Below, piece after piece: positions 22,384 to 31,707 of a DNA stretch of 64,000 bases. This DNA is from Clostridioides difficile_A. Its GTDB lineage: Bacteria; Bacillota; Clostridia; Peptostreptococcales; Peptostreptococcaceae. The position numbers and the translations under genes are program-made. The stretch covers positions 68,415 through 132,414 of the forward strand of contig OX246691.1 of the NCBI GenBank assembly GCA_945909635.1. Reading direction: 5' to 3'. Each line of letters begins with the position of its first letter. Positions within the stretch are counted from its first letter, which is position 1. The notes under the pieces are model-generated. The model saw only the letters and a program-made list of their open reading frames with translations. It was not told the DNA's origin and ran no database searches.

Positions 22384-22998
22384 ATGGTTAAATATGATTT
22401 GTTGTTAAAATTAAATAATATTTTATCTAAGATGGAGAAACATTGTGATGGAATGATGGAAAAGTATAACTGTAAAGAGTCAGGAGCATGTACTAATTGT
22501 GAATTTGCTAATTATGGTAGCTATCTTGAAAGCGGATGTGTTTATGTAGATATAGAATCATTTGGTATACAAGATATGGTAAAAAGAATAATTAAAAAAA
22601 ATAAAGAAGGAATCACTTTAGAGAAAAGATTAAAATTTCCATCTATCTATAGACATTTCAAAAGTGGATTTTATGCAGTTATGGGAGTCAGTAAAAAAAT
22701 TGATGGAAATAAACTTGTAGAAATATTAAAAACAGAAGATTTTGATAAAAAGTATATAGAAAACTATAGATTCATCTCTAGACATACAGAAACAAATGAT
22801 ACTGTAGAAGTATATAAAGATAAAAAAGGAAATTTATATCATATTGGAAGTATTGATAATAATACAGATTTAGTAATATATAAAACTTTATATGATGGAA
22901 GTGGAGCTTATGCAAGACCTATTGAAATGTTTTTATCTAAAGTAGATAAAGAAAAATATCCTAACATTGCTCAAGAATATAGATTTGAAGAGGTGTAA
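22384..22998 (+). CDS. Hypothetical protein with cysteine cluster, 204 aa
   Basis: GAGGAGG site. N-terminal 'MEKYNCKESGACTNCEFANY' is a cysteine cluster; the middle is strand-rich (FISRHTETNDTVEVYKDKKG). It ends 2 bases before the amidoligase-like gene starts, so the two may act together. Unknown function. Confidence 0.7.
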   Translation: MVKYDLLLKLNNILSKMEKHCDGMMEKYNCKESGACTNCEFANYGSYLESGCVYVDIESFGIQDMVKRIIKKNKEGITLEKRLKFPSIYRHFKSGFYAVMGVSKKIDGNKLVEILKTEDFDKKYIENYRFISRHTETNDTVEVYKDKKGNLYHIGSIDNNTDLVIYKTLYDGSGAYARPIEMFLSKVDKEKYPNIAQEYRFEEV

Positions 22999-23000
22999 AT

Positions 23001-24122
23001 ATGCCAACATTTAATAGATATAAAATGGAAGAGTTAATTGGATTACAGGATGAAAGATGGAGAAATGAAGAATTCAGAAATAGACGCTTAGCTGAGTTAA
23101 TTTCTAGAAATATTACATACTACACTTCTAATCCTACAATTATTGACCAATTTGATAATGAGCTTAGAGGTATAGCAAATAAATTTGAGAGATGGAATAT
23201 GAGACATTTTTTTGCTCAACTTACCCCAATAAAAAAAGTTGAAAGAGGGGATGTGACAAGAAGATATTTAAATCCACATTACTATACCCCTGATGAATTT
23301 AATTTCAACAATATTGCAAATGATACAGAAAAACTGTATCTAGGAATAGAATTAGAAATAGATAAAGGTGGTAAAAATGAGGAAAATGCAAAATTTATTC
23401 AAAATTTCTTAGGAGAAAAAAATTGTTATATAGTTAAAGATGGAAGTTTAGAGGATGGGTTAGAAATAGTAACACATCCTTGTACATTACAATATCACAA
23501 AAAATTAGCATATAAAGATTTATTTAAAAGATTAGAAGAAAAAGGATATAAGTCTCATGATACAAAAACTTGCGGATACCATATACATGTAAATAGAGAT
23601 TTTTTTAGTACTGATTTAACAATACAGGATTTATGTATTACGAAGATTTTATATTTAATAGAAAAATATTGGGAATATGTTAAAGCAATAGCTAGAAGGA
23701 ATTCAAATCAGTATTCTCAAAGGTTAGGTATCAAAGACAATGAAAGTATGTTTGAACTTTTAATTAAAGCAAAAGGAAATAATTATAGGTCTAAATATAA
23801 TGTAGTTAATTTAGAACATGATGAAACAATTGAATTTAGGATGTTTAGAGGAACATTGAGATATGAGACCTTTATAGCGACTATGGAGTTTATATATAAT
23901 TTAGTTTACATATGCAAAGATACGTCTTTGGAGAACATACAAAATGTAGAATTTCAAGACATATTAAATGTTTGTCAATCAGAGTATTTATTAGAGTATT
24001 TTAATAGTAGGATTGAAAATATGAAAAGTACAATTGATTCAGAATATGAATATAAAATAAACCAAAGAAGAGAGTTATTTTTTACTGATGAATGGTCTCT
24101 TTACTGTAATGGAAGACGATAG
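23001..24122 (+). CDS. Amidoligase-like (COOH-NH2 ligase) protein, 373 aa
   Basis: GAGGTG site. From about residue 110 the sequence carries features of the phage amidoligase family: 'YLGIELEIDKGGKNEENAKF', 'IVKDGSLEDGLEIVTHPCTL', 'TCGYHIHVNRDFF' and 'TIEFRMFRGTLRYETFIATM'. Family members are predicted ATP-dependent ligases with a glutamine-synthetase-like fold that form amide bonds on peptides. In phages the substrate is unknown. Sits directly after gene 22384. Confidence 0.7.
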   Translation: MPTFNRYKMEELIGLQDERWRNEEFRNRRLAELISRNITYYTSNPTIIDQFDNELRGIANKFERWNMRHFFAQLTPIKKVERGDVTRRYLNPHYYTPDEFNFNNIANDTEKLYLGIELEIDKGGKNEENAKFIQNFLGEKNCYIVKDGSLEDGLEIVTHPCTLQYHKKLAYKDLFKRLEEKGYKSHDTKTCGYHIHVNRDFFSTDLTIQDLCITKILYLIEKYWEYVKAIARRNSNQYSQRLGIKDNESMFELLIKAKGNNYRSKYNVVNLEHDETIEFRMFRGTLRYETFIATMEFIYNLVYICKDTSLENIQNVEFQDILNVCQSEYLLEYFNSRIENMKSTIDSEYEYKINQRRELFFTDEWSLYCNGRR

Positions 24123-24163
24123 ATATAATAGAATATTAAATAAAGATTAGAAGAGGTGTAAAT

Positions 24164-24301
24164 ATGAGTGAAATCAATAAGAAAGAAGTAAATGATAAAA
24201 AGATTCATCTCAATGGAGAGGAGATATCTATTCCATCTAGATTGTGGTTTTATTTTAATAAATGGTTAGAAACTAGCAAAAATAAGGAGGGATTAGTTTG
24301 A
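24164..24301 (+). CDS. Small hypothetical protein, 45 aa
   Basis: AGAGGTG site before ATG. Charged, with 'IPSRLWFYFNKWLETSK' as one amphipathic helix. Overlaps the TTG start of the next gene by 4 bases. Confidence 0.6.
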   Translation: MSEINKKEVNDKKIHLNGEEISIPSRLWFYFNKWLETSKNKEGLV

Positions 24302-24648
24302 ATATAAATAAATTAAAAAAGATAAAAGAAAGAGAAGTAAAAAGATGGAATATAGAAAAAATTACTAATAGAATAAATTATCATATGAATATTCAGGATA
24401 ATATAGAAAAAGCAGATAAGTTTGAAATACCAGTAGTTAGTAAAGAGGTGGATTTTTACTTATTAAAAATAGGATTTCAATATGGGAAAGACATGGAGAG
24501 AACTGCACTAGTTGGAATTAAGGATATGTGTCATATGTCGATAACTAAAGCTAATTCTAATCTGCTATCAGTAGATATACATGGATTTACTAAAAAAGAA
24601 AATGGAAAAATAATAGAATTTAGGAAACATGAATACATAGAAAAGTAA
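24298..24648 (+). CDS. Hypothetical protein, 116 aa
   Basis: TTG start with AAGGAGGG 5 bases upstream. Basic helical N terminus (LKKIKEREVKRWNIEKITNR) and strand-rich C terminus. No recognised domain. Confidence 0.68.
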   Translation: MNINKLKKIKEREVKRWNIEKITNRINYHMNIQDNIEKADKFEIPVVSKEVDFYLLKIGFQYGKDMERTALVGIKDMCHMSITKANSNLLSVDIHGFTKKENGKIIEFRKHEYIEK

Positions 24649-24663
24649 TGATTTTTTGTATAA

Positions 24664-24675
24664 ATTGTACTATAA
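24664..24675. promoter_or_regulatory. Single ATTGTACTATAA site
   Basis: Identical to the core of the operator pair at 17078-17147 and placed about 35 bases before the nucleotidyltransferase gene. May bring the RNA-repair genes under the MrpR-like protein; one copy could also be chance in AT-rich DNA. Confidence 0.35.
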
Positions 24676-24709
24676 AGCAAATAGATAAAATAAAAAAGGA
24701 GGAATAATT

Positions 24710-25717
24710 TTGGACATAAAATCAAAATTAGAATCAAAAGAATATGATTTTCTTAGGGAAGAAAAAAATTTAAAAAATACTATACTTCTTACAACAGGAG
24801 GGAGCTATGCGTATGGGACTAATATAGAAACAAAAGAACATACATCTGACTTAGATATAAGAGGAATTTATTTAAATTCAGCTCAAGAAATCTTAAGTAT
24901 GAATTGTATAAATAAGCCATATGAGCATGTTAAAACTGACACAGTCATATATCCATTTAAGCAAATAATAAATTTATTATTAAATGTAAACCCAAATGTA
25001 ATAGAAATATTAGGTACAAAAGAAGAACATTTATTTATATATACTGATGAAGGTAAACTCTTAAGGGATAATGTAGATTTATTTTTAACCAAAAGGGCTG
25101 TTAATAGTTTTGGTGGATATGCAATATCTCAACTAAGACGATTACAAAATGCTTTAGCTAGAGATGAATATAAACAAAGAGAAAAAGAAGAACATATAAT
25201 GAATAGCATAAAAAGGCAAATGAAAACTTTTGAGGATAGATATAAAACTGTATCTGAGGAAGAAATAAAATTATATATTGAAGAATCTAAAAGAGCAGAC
25301 TTGGAGGAAGAAATCTTTATGGATGTAAATTTAAGAAAATACCCACTTAGAGATTTAAAAGGTATGTGGAGTGAAATGAATAATATACTAAAAGATTATT
25401 CTAAATTAAATCATAGAAATAATAAAAAAGATGCATTACATCTTAATAAACATGCTATGCATTTAATTAGACTTTTTTTAATGGGTATAGAAATTTTAGA
25501 AAGTAAAGGAATTAATACATATAGAAAAAATGATAAGGAGCTTTTACTGGACATAAGAAATGGAAGATATACTTATGATGAGATATTTGAAATGGTAAAT
25601 GAATTAGATAAAAAGTTTAAGTATGCAGAAAGAAATTCTTGTTTGCCTAATTCTCCAGATATGAATAAAGTAAATGAATTAGTAATGTATCTAAATAGCA
25701 AAGTATTAAGTATGTAA
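24710..25717 (+). CDS. RlaP-type predicted nucleotidyltransferase, 335 aa
   Basis: TTG start behind AAAAGGAGG. N-terminal nucleotidyltransferase core: 'LLTTGGSYAYGTNIETKEHT' followed by SDLDIRGIY, the G-S/YGT and DxD signature of the DNA-polymerase-beta superfamily branch found in phages (PF10127-like). The C-terminal half is helical. Such enzymes often accompany RNA ligases and end-healing enzymes. Here KptA follows 49 bases downstream and RtcB lies at 33681, so it probably acts on RNA ends. Confidence 0.75.
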   Translation: MDIKSKLESKEYDFLREEKNLKNTILLTTGGSYAYGTNIETKEHTSDLDIRGIYLNSAQEILSMNCINKPYEHVKTDTVIYPFKQIINLLLNVNPNVIEILGTKEEHLFIYTDEGKLLRDNVDLFLTKRAVNSFGGYAISQLRRLQNALARDEYKQREKEEHIMNSIKRQMKTFEDRYKTVSEEEIKLYIEESKRADLEEEIFMDVNLRKYPLRDLKGMWSEMNNILKDYSKLNHRNNKKDALHLNKHAMHLIRLFLMGIEILESKGINTYRKNDKELLLDIRNGRYTYDEIFEMVNELDKKFKYAERNSCLPNSPDMNKVNELVMYLNSKVLSM

Positions 25718-25766
25718 GTTATTATAAATTATGATAAAATCAATTAAAGAAGATGAGGTGAAGTCA

Positions 25767-26306
25767 ATGAGTAAAAAAGATAAATTATCTGTATTTATCA
25801 GTTTAATATTAAGGCACAAACCAGAAACTATTGGAATTAAGCTAGATAACTATGGGTATGCAGATGTTAATGAATTAATTGGAAATATAAATAGTACTGG
25901 AAGAAATATTAATATGGAAATCCTTGAGCAAATAGTTAAAGAAGATAATAAGCAAAGATATAGTTTTAATGAAGATAGGAGTAAAATTAGAGCAAATCAA
26001 GGTCATTCTATTAAGGTTAATGTAGAGTTGAAGGAATTAAGACCTCCAAAATGTCTTTATCATGGAACGACAATTAGATTTCTGGATAACATTAAAAAGG
26101 AAGGTATTGTTAGAAAAAGTAGGTTATATGTACATTTATCAAATGATATAGATACCGCTATTAAAGTTGGGGAAAGGCATGGTATCCCTATAGTTTTAAA
26201 AGTTAATACAGAGAAAATGTATGAAGATGGATATAAGTTTTACTTATCTGAAAACAATGTTTGGCTATGTGACCATATACCATTTAAATATGTGAAAATT
26301 GAGTAG
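25767..26306 (+). CDS. kptA: RNA 2'-phosphotransferase (Tpt1/KptA family), 179 aa
   Basis: Start at ATG 25767 behind GAGGTG. Full-length family member: 'FISLILRHKPETIGIKLD' (the LRHxP motif), 'CLYHGTTIRFL', 'SRLYVHLSNDIDTAIKVG' and 'NVWLCDHIPFKYV', the ADP-ribosyl-transferase-like half with its H, R and S positions. The enzyme removes an internal 2'-phosphate from RNA using NAD+, a step needed after some ligation routes. Paired here with a nucleotidyltransferase and, further on, RtcB. Confidence 0.88.
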   Translation: MSKKDKLSVFISLILRHKPETIGIKLDNYGYADVNELIGNINSTGRNINMEILEQIVKEDNKQRYSFNEDRSKIRANQGHSIKVNVELKELRPPKCLYHGTTIRFLDNIKKEGIVRKSRLYVHLSNDIDTAIKVGERHGIPIVLKVNTEKMYEDGYKFYLSENNVWLCDHIPFKYVKIE

Positions 26307-26313
26307 TTAAAGA

Positions 26314-26344
26314 AAGTTGTTCCATTGTTAGAACGGAGCAACTT
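26314..26344 (+). terminator. Hairpin after kptA
   Basis: AAGTTGTTCC (26314-26323) pairs with GGAGCAACTT (26335-26344), one G-T wobble, at the end of the kptA transcript. No T run, so a weak or factor-assisted terminator. Confidence 0.5.
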
Positions 26345-26419
26345 GAAAAATTACATCATATTAAAATACTAGTTTTAATATGATTTTACCTAGTAGAGAT
26401 AAATATAAAATCTGAAAAA

Positions 26420-26543
26420 TAAACTAAATAAAATACAAAATAAGTATTGAAATATAAAAATAAATGTGGTATTATTATAAATAAGATAAGAAATACATCA
26501 CAGATTATAAATCTTTTTAAAAATAATAACAACTAAATAAAAT
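26420..26543 (+). promoter_or_regulatory. Promoter of gene 26564 bracketed by shared operator motifs
   Basis: TAAACTAAATAAAAT (26420-26434), TTGAAA (26447-26452), 17 bases, TATTAT (26470-26475), then ACAACTAAATAAAAT (26529-26543). The stretch up to and including the -35 box is almost identical to 44570-44602. Confidence 0.75.
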
Positions 26544-26563
26544 ACAAAATAAAGGGTGAAAAA

Positions 26564-27151
26564 ATGATAAATGTAACTAATCATGCATTAAGAAGATATA
26601 TAGAGAGAATTAAAGGATGTGAAAAAAAATGTGTGGAACAAAATCTTAATCTTAATAAAGAGCAGCATCAAACAGATTTAAATAAAATGTTTGAACAAAG
26701 TAAATTAATTTATACAGGAAGATTTAATGATAAATATACTGAAACAAATTTTAGACTGGCTGATAATATTATATTAATAACGGATTTAAGAAACACCAAA
26801 ATAATAACATTGTATAAAATTGAATATGGTTTTGATAGAGAAATTGATTTAAATATAATTGGAAGCTTGATTAGAAAATTAGATGAATCTGAAAAAGAAT
26901 ATCTTAGTATAATGGAAGAAGTATCATCCGAGAAAGAAAAATTAGAAGCTAAGAGGGAAAATTTAGCATCTGAAATAAAAACATTGAAAGAGACTTTAGA
27001 TACTATGAATGAAAGTTTAATGGCTCTTGATAAATACATTGATAAATTTTCATATAAAGAAAAACAAGCTAAATCAGAAATGGATATAACAGCAAGAAAA
27101 ATAGTCTATAGTAATGTATATAGAAAAGAAATGCTAGAATGTATTAATTAA
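26564..27151 (+). CDS. Phage-type hypothetical protein with coiled coil, 195 aa
   Basis: GGGTG site. First gene of the operon behind the motif-flanked promoter. N-terminal part (ITNHALRRYIERI-like helix, then 'NFRLADNIILITDLRNTKII') is a small alpha/beta domain. Residues 105-180 are a long coiled coil (EKEKLEAKRENLASEIKTLK). Unknown function. Confidence 0.72.
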   Translation: MINVTNHALRRYIERIKGCEKKCVEQNLNLNKEQHQTDLNKMFEQSKLIYTGRFNDKYTETNFRLADNIILITDLRNTKIITLYKIEYGFDREIDLNIIGSLIRKLDESEKEYLSIMEEVSSEKEKLEAKRENLASEIKTLKETLDTMNESLMALDKYIDKFSYKEKQAKSEMDITARKIVYSNVYRKEMLECIN

Positions 27152-27170
27152 AAATGATTAGGAGAATTTT

Positions 27171-27347
27171 ATGAAAATAATAAAATTGACTCAGAATGAA
27201 ATAAGAGCTATAGACGCTTATATGTCATCAAATCCTTGTCGTAGTGGATGTGTCTATGATGGAATGCAGAATTCAAAGAAAAATTGTGATAGATGCAAAC
27301 TTGAAAGTGCAAGAATGAGTATATTAGAAAAATTAGATTTAATATAA
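27171..27347 (+). CDS. Small cysteine-rich protein, 58 aa
   Basis: AGGAG site before ATG. 'NPCRSGCVYDGMQNSKKNCD' plus RCKL gives four cysteines spaced like a zinc-binding module. Unknown function. Confidence 0.65.
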   Translation: MKIIKLTQNEIRAIDAYMSSNPCRSGCVYDGMQNSKKNCDRCKLESARMSILEKLDLI

Positions 27348-27358
27348 GGAGTGATATT

Positions 27359-27895
27359 GTGAGATTTTGGTGTGAAAACTGTAATAAATATTTCAATAGA
27401 GAAGAAACATCACAAGAATATAATTATTTTTTAGATGAAAAGATAATTGTATGCCCTAGTTGCAAAAAGGATTTAATACCTATAGCCAGAAAAACAGAAT
27501 TATCATTAAGTTTTAATAGTGATATAAATCAATTAGCTTATGTTGAATATGATTCTAGCGATTATAGTTTACTTAGAGAGGTAAATTTAGATATTGAAGA
27601 CATAGTAAAACCTATAAGACATTATATAAAAAGTTTAAATAAAAATAGTTTAGATTTAAATGGAATTACAATAACAATGAATGGCAATAGAGAAGGCAAA
27701 AGGCATGATGGATTAAGTTATGAAGAAGGATTGGTTATGGATAATCTGACAAATGCATGGAATGAATTTTGCAAATTGAAAAGACAACATCCTTCTGAAT
27801 TAGGAGATTTTCAAAATGCTATACATCAAGCCCAACAAATACTAGGATTAAGAGTTCTAAGAAATGATTATCCAGAAGGATGGATTAAAAAATAA
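27359..27895 (+). CDS. Zinc-ribbon hypothetical protein, 178 aa
   Basis: GTG start behind AAGGAG. N-terminal zinc ribbon 'FWCENCNKYF' and 'IVCPSCKKDLIP'. The C-terminal region is helical with 'NLTNAWNEFCKLKRQHPSEL' and 'ILGLRVLRNDYPEGW', a pattern I associate with phage proteins of unknown function. Confidence 0.7.
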   Translation: MRFWCENCNKYFNREETSQEYNYFLDEKIIVCPSCKKDLIPIARKTELSLSFNSDINQLAYVEYDSSDYSLLREVNLDIEDIVKPIRHYIKSLNKNSLDLNGITITMNGNREGKRHDGLSYEEGLVMDNLTNAWNEFCKLKRQHPSELGDFQNAIHQAQQILGLRVLRNDYPEGWIKK

Positions 27896-27915
27896 ATATA
27901 ATAAGGAGTTATGAT

Positions 27916-28284
27916 ATGTCCACAAAAAGTATATTAAAAAACATAGATATAAAAGATGAAGATTTAGCAGAAAAGCTAATATCAGCTTTAGAAGAATCAG
28001 AAGATAAACAAGATTTAGATAATAAGAATTTAAAGTTATATTACATTGCAGAAGAATTAATTCGTGAAGGGAAATTTGTACATTTATATATGCATAGAGT
28101 TTGTACTGAAAAAGAAGCTAAAGATTGGGCAGATAGAATGAAAAAAGAGTCTATTGAACAATTAAAAATATCTGAAGAAGATATAGATTATTTATGGTAT
28201 GAAGCAGTTGATGTAGTTGAAGGAAATTATTATTTAGATAAATATAAAATAAATATATCTAAATTAAATATTATAAATAAGTAA
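27916..28284 (+). CDS. Helical hypothetical protein, 122 aa
   Basis: AAGGAG site. Acidic helical protein (DEDLAEKLISALEESEDKQD). No recognised domain. Confidence 0.68.
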   Translation: MSTKSILKNIDIKDEDLAEKLISALEESEDKQDLDNKNLKLYYIAEELIREGKFVHLYMHRVCTEKEAKDWADRMKKESIEQLKISEEDIDYLWYEAVDVVEGNYYLDKYKINISKLNIINK

Positions 28285-28327
28285 AATTAATGAAAGAGAT
28301 ATAACATTGTATCAAAAGGAGGTTTGA

Positions 28328-28603
28328 ATGACCAAATATAAAATAGAAGATGAAGTTCTTACTTTAGTTCCGGAAAATGAAGATACAAAAGAGATGCTTG
28401 CAATGGGATTAAAGGTGCTTAAAGAGGGAATAGATTATATCTCTATTAAAGGAAGCTTAAATATTGGAGAAATAGAATTAAAAAATATTACACTAATAAT
28501 ATTTGGAAGTGGAAAAATTATTTTAAGAAATGAAGATATCGAAATATCTGGATATTATAAAGTGAATAGAGGAGAAGGTAAAGAAAATACTGGTATAAAT
28601 TAA
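28328..28603 (+). CDS. Hypothetical protein, 91 aa
   Basis: AAGGAGG site before ATG. Strand-rich C-terminal half (LNIGEIELKNITLIIFGSGK). The following spacer contains a TATAAT-like box near 28638. Unknown function. Confidence 0.65.
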   Translation: MTKYKIEDEVLTLVPENEDTKEMLAMGLKVLKEGIDYISIKGSLNIGEIELKNITLIIFGSGKIILRNEDIEISGYYKVNRGEGKENTGIN

Positions 28604-28677
28604 ATAATTTATGTCGACTAATCATCTTAAAGTTGATATAATATATAAAAATTTTAAGGTGAAATAGGAGAACTAAT

Positions 28678-29097
28678 ATGAAAATATTTAATAATAAAGA
28701 AATCAAATTTGAAATAGTTTTAGATGAAGAAATAGAATACATGAAAGTACTGGGTAAAGATGTAAAATTTAATACAGGTAACTATGTGGTTACAGACAAT
28801 TATAGTTTCTGGCAAATTGAAAAGCCTTTTTATTCTAAAGAAGCTGCTATGGAATATGTATCTAAATTATTAATGTGTAAAAATCAGCAAGAATATAATT
28901 TTTATAAGTGGTGTGAAAAAGACGGGGTGAAGGAAGGAAGTATTATTCAATTTGAGGATGGGAAACAAGGTGTAATATTAGGAAAAGAACTTGCTGAAGG
29001 TTGCTTAAAATATAGCCCAATAAAAAAAGATGGAACTATAGGAAAAGCTAAAAGAAATTTATATGGAAATATGAGATACATAGTTATTCAATATTAA
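28678..29097 (+). CDS. Hypothetical protein, 139 aa
   Basis: AGGAG site. Contains 'EGSIIQFEDGKQGVILGKEL', a small barrel-like segment. Cytoplasmic, no enzyme motif. Confidence 0.68.
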   Translation: MKIFNNKEIKFEIVLDEEIEYMKVLGKDVKFNTGNYVVTDNYSFWQIEKPFYSKEAAMEYVSKLLMCKNQQEYNFYKWCEKDGVKEGSIIQFEDGKQGVILGKELAEGCLKYSPIKKDGTIGKAKRNLYGNMRYIVIQY

Positions 29098-29194
29098 ATC
29101 TTTAAAACTATTTGAATTATATTAAAAGATAGATTTTGTAAAAATAATGAGAGTTAATTATGGAAGAAGAATAAAATTTAAAGGGAGAATTTAT

Positions 29195-31237
29195 ATGAAA
29201 TTTAACAATTTTAAAAATCAAGTTCAAGAGCATTTTAATAGGATGACAACTGACACCTCATATATATATGAGGTAGATTTAGATAAAGATAAATTATGGA
29301 GTTTATATTTAGATAGTTTTCCAGAAGGAACAAATGAGATATTTAGAGAGAGAAGAGAACATGATTGCTCTTGTTGTAGGCAATTTATTAAAAATATAGG
29401 AAATGTAGTAACTATAAAGGATAATAAAGTATCATCAATCTGGGACATAGACACAGATTGCCCTACATTTAAACCTGTTGCAAAAGCACTATCTGAATAT
29501 GTTAAATCTCACAGTGTAAATGATATATATGTAAGTAAATTTAAGAAAATAGGAACTGGTAAAAATTTTGAAAGAACACCTGAAAAGATATATGAGTGGA
29601 ATCATTTATACATAGAATTACCTGATAAATTTGTAGATGAAACTAATAAATCTGTAGGAGATATCAAAGGAAGGTTTAGAGATATTAAAAATGTATTTAA
29701 ACGTTCATTGGATGAGATAAGTGAAGAGAGTGTATCTATAGTATTAGAATTAATAAGTCAAAAATCTCTTTATAGGGGAGAAGAATGGCAAAAACCATTA
29801 ACAGAATTTTTAAAATATAAAAGAGATTATATCAAGTTGAAGAATGAAATTGATAAGCAAAACTTCACATGGGAACAATCAGTAAAAGCTGGAATTGTGG
29901 TAGGTAAAATAAGAAATCACAGTATTGGTACTTTATTACTTGATATATCAGAAGGAATGGAATTAGATAAAGCTGTAAGCAGATATGAAAAAATAGTAGC
30001 TCCATCCAATTATAAAAGACCAAAGGCGATATATACTAAAAAAATGTTAGATGAAGCAAAGAAAACTATAAATGAACTAGGATATATGGATTCACTTCCA
30101 AGAAGATATGCCACACTAGATGATATTACTGTAAATAATATATTATTTTCGAATAAGGATTCAGCTAAACAAATGGGAGAATCTCATATATTTGACAAAA
30201 TGTCTAAAGGTATAGGGGTAGATTCTAAGAAATTTTCAAAGGTAGAAGAATTAAATATAGAAGAATTTATCCAAAATGTTCTACCAACATCAAAAGAAAT
30301 CGAGCTATTATTAGAAAATAGACATATGGACAATTTTGTATCAGTAATAGCACCAGTTAATAAAGATGCTAAATCAATGTTGAAGTGGGATAATAACTTT
30401 GGATGGGCTTATGCTGGAAATATGACGGATAGTAGCATGAAGGAGAATGTCAAAAATGCAGGAGGGAAAGTAGATGGTGTATTAAGATTCAGTATTCAAT
30501 GGAATGATACTGAATTCGATAACAATGATTTAGATGCTCATTGCATAGAACCAAATGGAAATCATATATACTTTGGAAGTAAAAGAAATAACTCTACGAC
30601 TGGGATGTTAGATATAGATATAATGAATCCGAAAAGAGGGGATGTTGCAGTTGAAAATATAACTTGGTCTGATATAAACAAAATGAAATCAGGGATATAT
30701 AAATTTTATGTAAATAATTACTCAAGAAGAAGTGGAATATCTGGATTTAGAGCAGAGATAGAATTTAATGGTGAAATTTATTCATTTGATTATAACAAGC
30801 CTTTAAGAAATGGGGAAAACGTAATGGTTGCAGAAGTAACATTAGATATGGATAATAGATTTAAAATTAAGCCACTGTTACCTTCTAATGTTTCAAATAA
30901 AGAGATATGGGGATTAACTACAAATCAATTCATACCCGTAAGTATAATAATGAAATCTCCTAATTACTGGGATGAACAGCAAGGAACAGGAAATAAACAT
31001 TACTTTTTCATGTTGAAAGATTGCATAAATGAAGAACCAGTAAATGGTTTCTATAACGAATATTTAAAAAATGATTTGAATGTACATAGGAAAGTATTTG
31101 AAGCACTAGGAAATATAATGCCTGTTCCTTTTAGTGAAAATCAATTAAGTGGGTTAGGTTTTAGTGCTACTAGAAGGAATGAGGTAATTGTAAAAATTAG
31201 AGGAAGTTATGAAAGAATATTAAAAATAAAATTCTAA
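29195..31237 (+). CDS. Large phage-type protein with C-terminal DUF2135-like domain, 680 aa
   Basis: Start at ATG 29195 behind AGGGAG; an in-frame ATG at 29147 lacks a site. The N-terminal half has 'EHDCSCCRQFIKNIGNVVTI' (a CxCC motif that may bind metal) and long helical regions. Residues about 420-570 (DAHCIEPNGNHIYFG, 'SGMLDIDIMNPKRGDVAVEN', 'SGIYKFYVNNYSRR') form a beta-sandwich like DUF2135 or other extracellular-type domains. The family is widespread in phages of Firmicutes without known function; absence of a signal peptide suggests a virion or cytoplasmic protein. Confidence 0.7.
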   Translation: MKFNNFKNQVQEHFNRMTTDTSYIYEVDLDKDKLWSLYLDSFPEGTNEIFRERREHDCSCCRQFIKNIGNVVTIKDNKVSSIWDIDTDCPTFKPVAKALSEYVKSHSVNDIYVSKFKKIGTGKNFERTPEKIYEWNHLYIELPDKFVDETNKSVGDIKGRFRDIKNVFKRSLDEISEESVSIVLELISQKSLYRGEEWQKPLTEFLKYKRDYIKLKNEIDKQNFTWEQSVKAGIVVGKIRNHSIGTLLLDISEGMELDKAVSRYEKIVAPSNYKRPKAIYTKKMLDEAKKTINELGYMDSLPRRYATLDDITVNNILFSNKDSAKQMGESHIFDKMSKGIGVDSKKFSKVEELNIEEFIQNVLPTSKEIELLLENRHMDNFVSVIAPVNKDAKSMLKWDNNFGWAYAGNMTDSSMKENVKNAGGKVDGVLRFSIQWNDTEFDNNDLDAHCIEPNGNHIYFGSKRNNSTTGMLDIDIMNPKRGDVAVENITWSDINKMKSGIYKFYVNNYSRRSGISGFRAEIEFNGEIYSFDYNKPLRNGENVMVAEVTLDMDNRFKIKPLLPSNVSNKEIWGLTTNQFIPVSIIMKSPNYWDEQQGTGNKHYFFMLKDCINEEPVNGFYNEYLKNDLNVHRKVFEALGNIMPVPFSENQLSGLGFSATRRNEVIVKIRGSYERILKIKF

Positions 31238-31257
31238 AGAGAGAGGTAAATAATAAT

Positions 31258-31638
31258 ATGGAAAATATATTTGAGATAGCAACACGAAATAAATTTAGAT
31301 TTGCATTTAGAGGATTAATTTCAGTTGAAGATTTATGGGATTTAAGATTAGAGCAACTAGATGAAGTATATAAAACTTTAACAACAGAAATGAAAAAAGC
31401 TAATGAAGAAAGTTTATTAAAAATAAAAACTAAAGACCAAAAAGACGTAGAATTAAAAATAAAAATAGTTAAATACATAGTAGAATTAAAACTTATAGAA
31501 GTGGAAAATAGAAATAAAGAAAAAAAGAAGAAAGAACAAAAACAACGAATATTGGAATTGATAAATAAGAAAGAAAATCAAGAATTAGAAAATAAATCAA
31601 TAGAAGAATTAAATTCAATGATTAATGATTTAGAGTAG
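31258..31638 (+). CDS. Coiled-coil hypothetical protein, 126 aa
   Basis: GAGAGGT site before ATG. 'RGLISVEDLWDLRLEQLDEV' then lysine/glutamate-rich coiled coil to the end. This N-terminal pattern recurs in phage proteins of unknown function. A hairpin follows, ending the operon segment. Confidence 0.7.
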   Translation: MENIFEIATRNKFRFAFRGLISVEDLWDLRLEQLDEVYKTLTTEMKKANEESLLKIKTKDQKDVELKIKIVKYIVELKLIEVENRNKEKKKKEQKQRILELINKKENQELENKSIEELNSMINDLE

Positions 31639-31644
31639 TAATTA

Positions 31645-31680
31645 TTTAAAGATGCTCTTGTTTAATAGAGCATCTTTAAA
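31645..31680 (+). terminator. Hairpin after gene 31258
   Basis: TTTAAAGATGCTCT (31645-31658) pairs perfectly with 31667-31680; 8-base loop. The T-rich part is inside the stem, with no long T run after it. Confidence 0.6.
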
Positions 31681-31707
31681 TAAAATACAGGTTTTAAAAG
31701 GAGAAAG

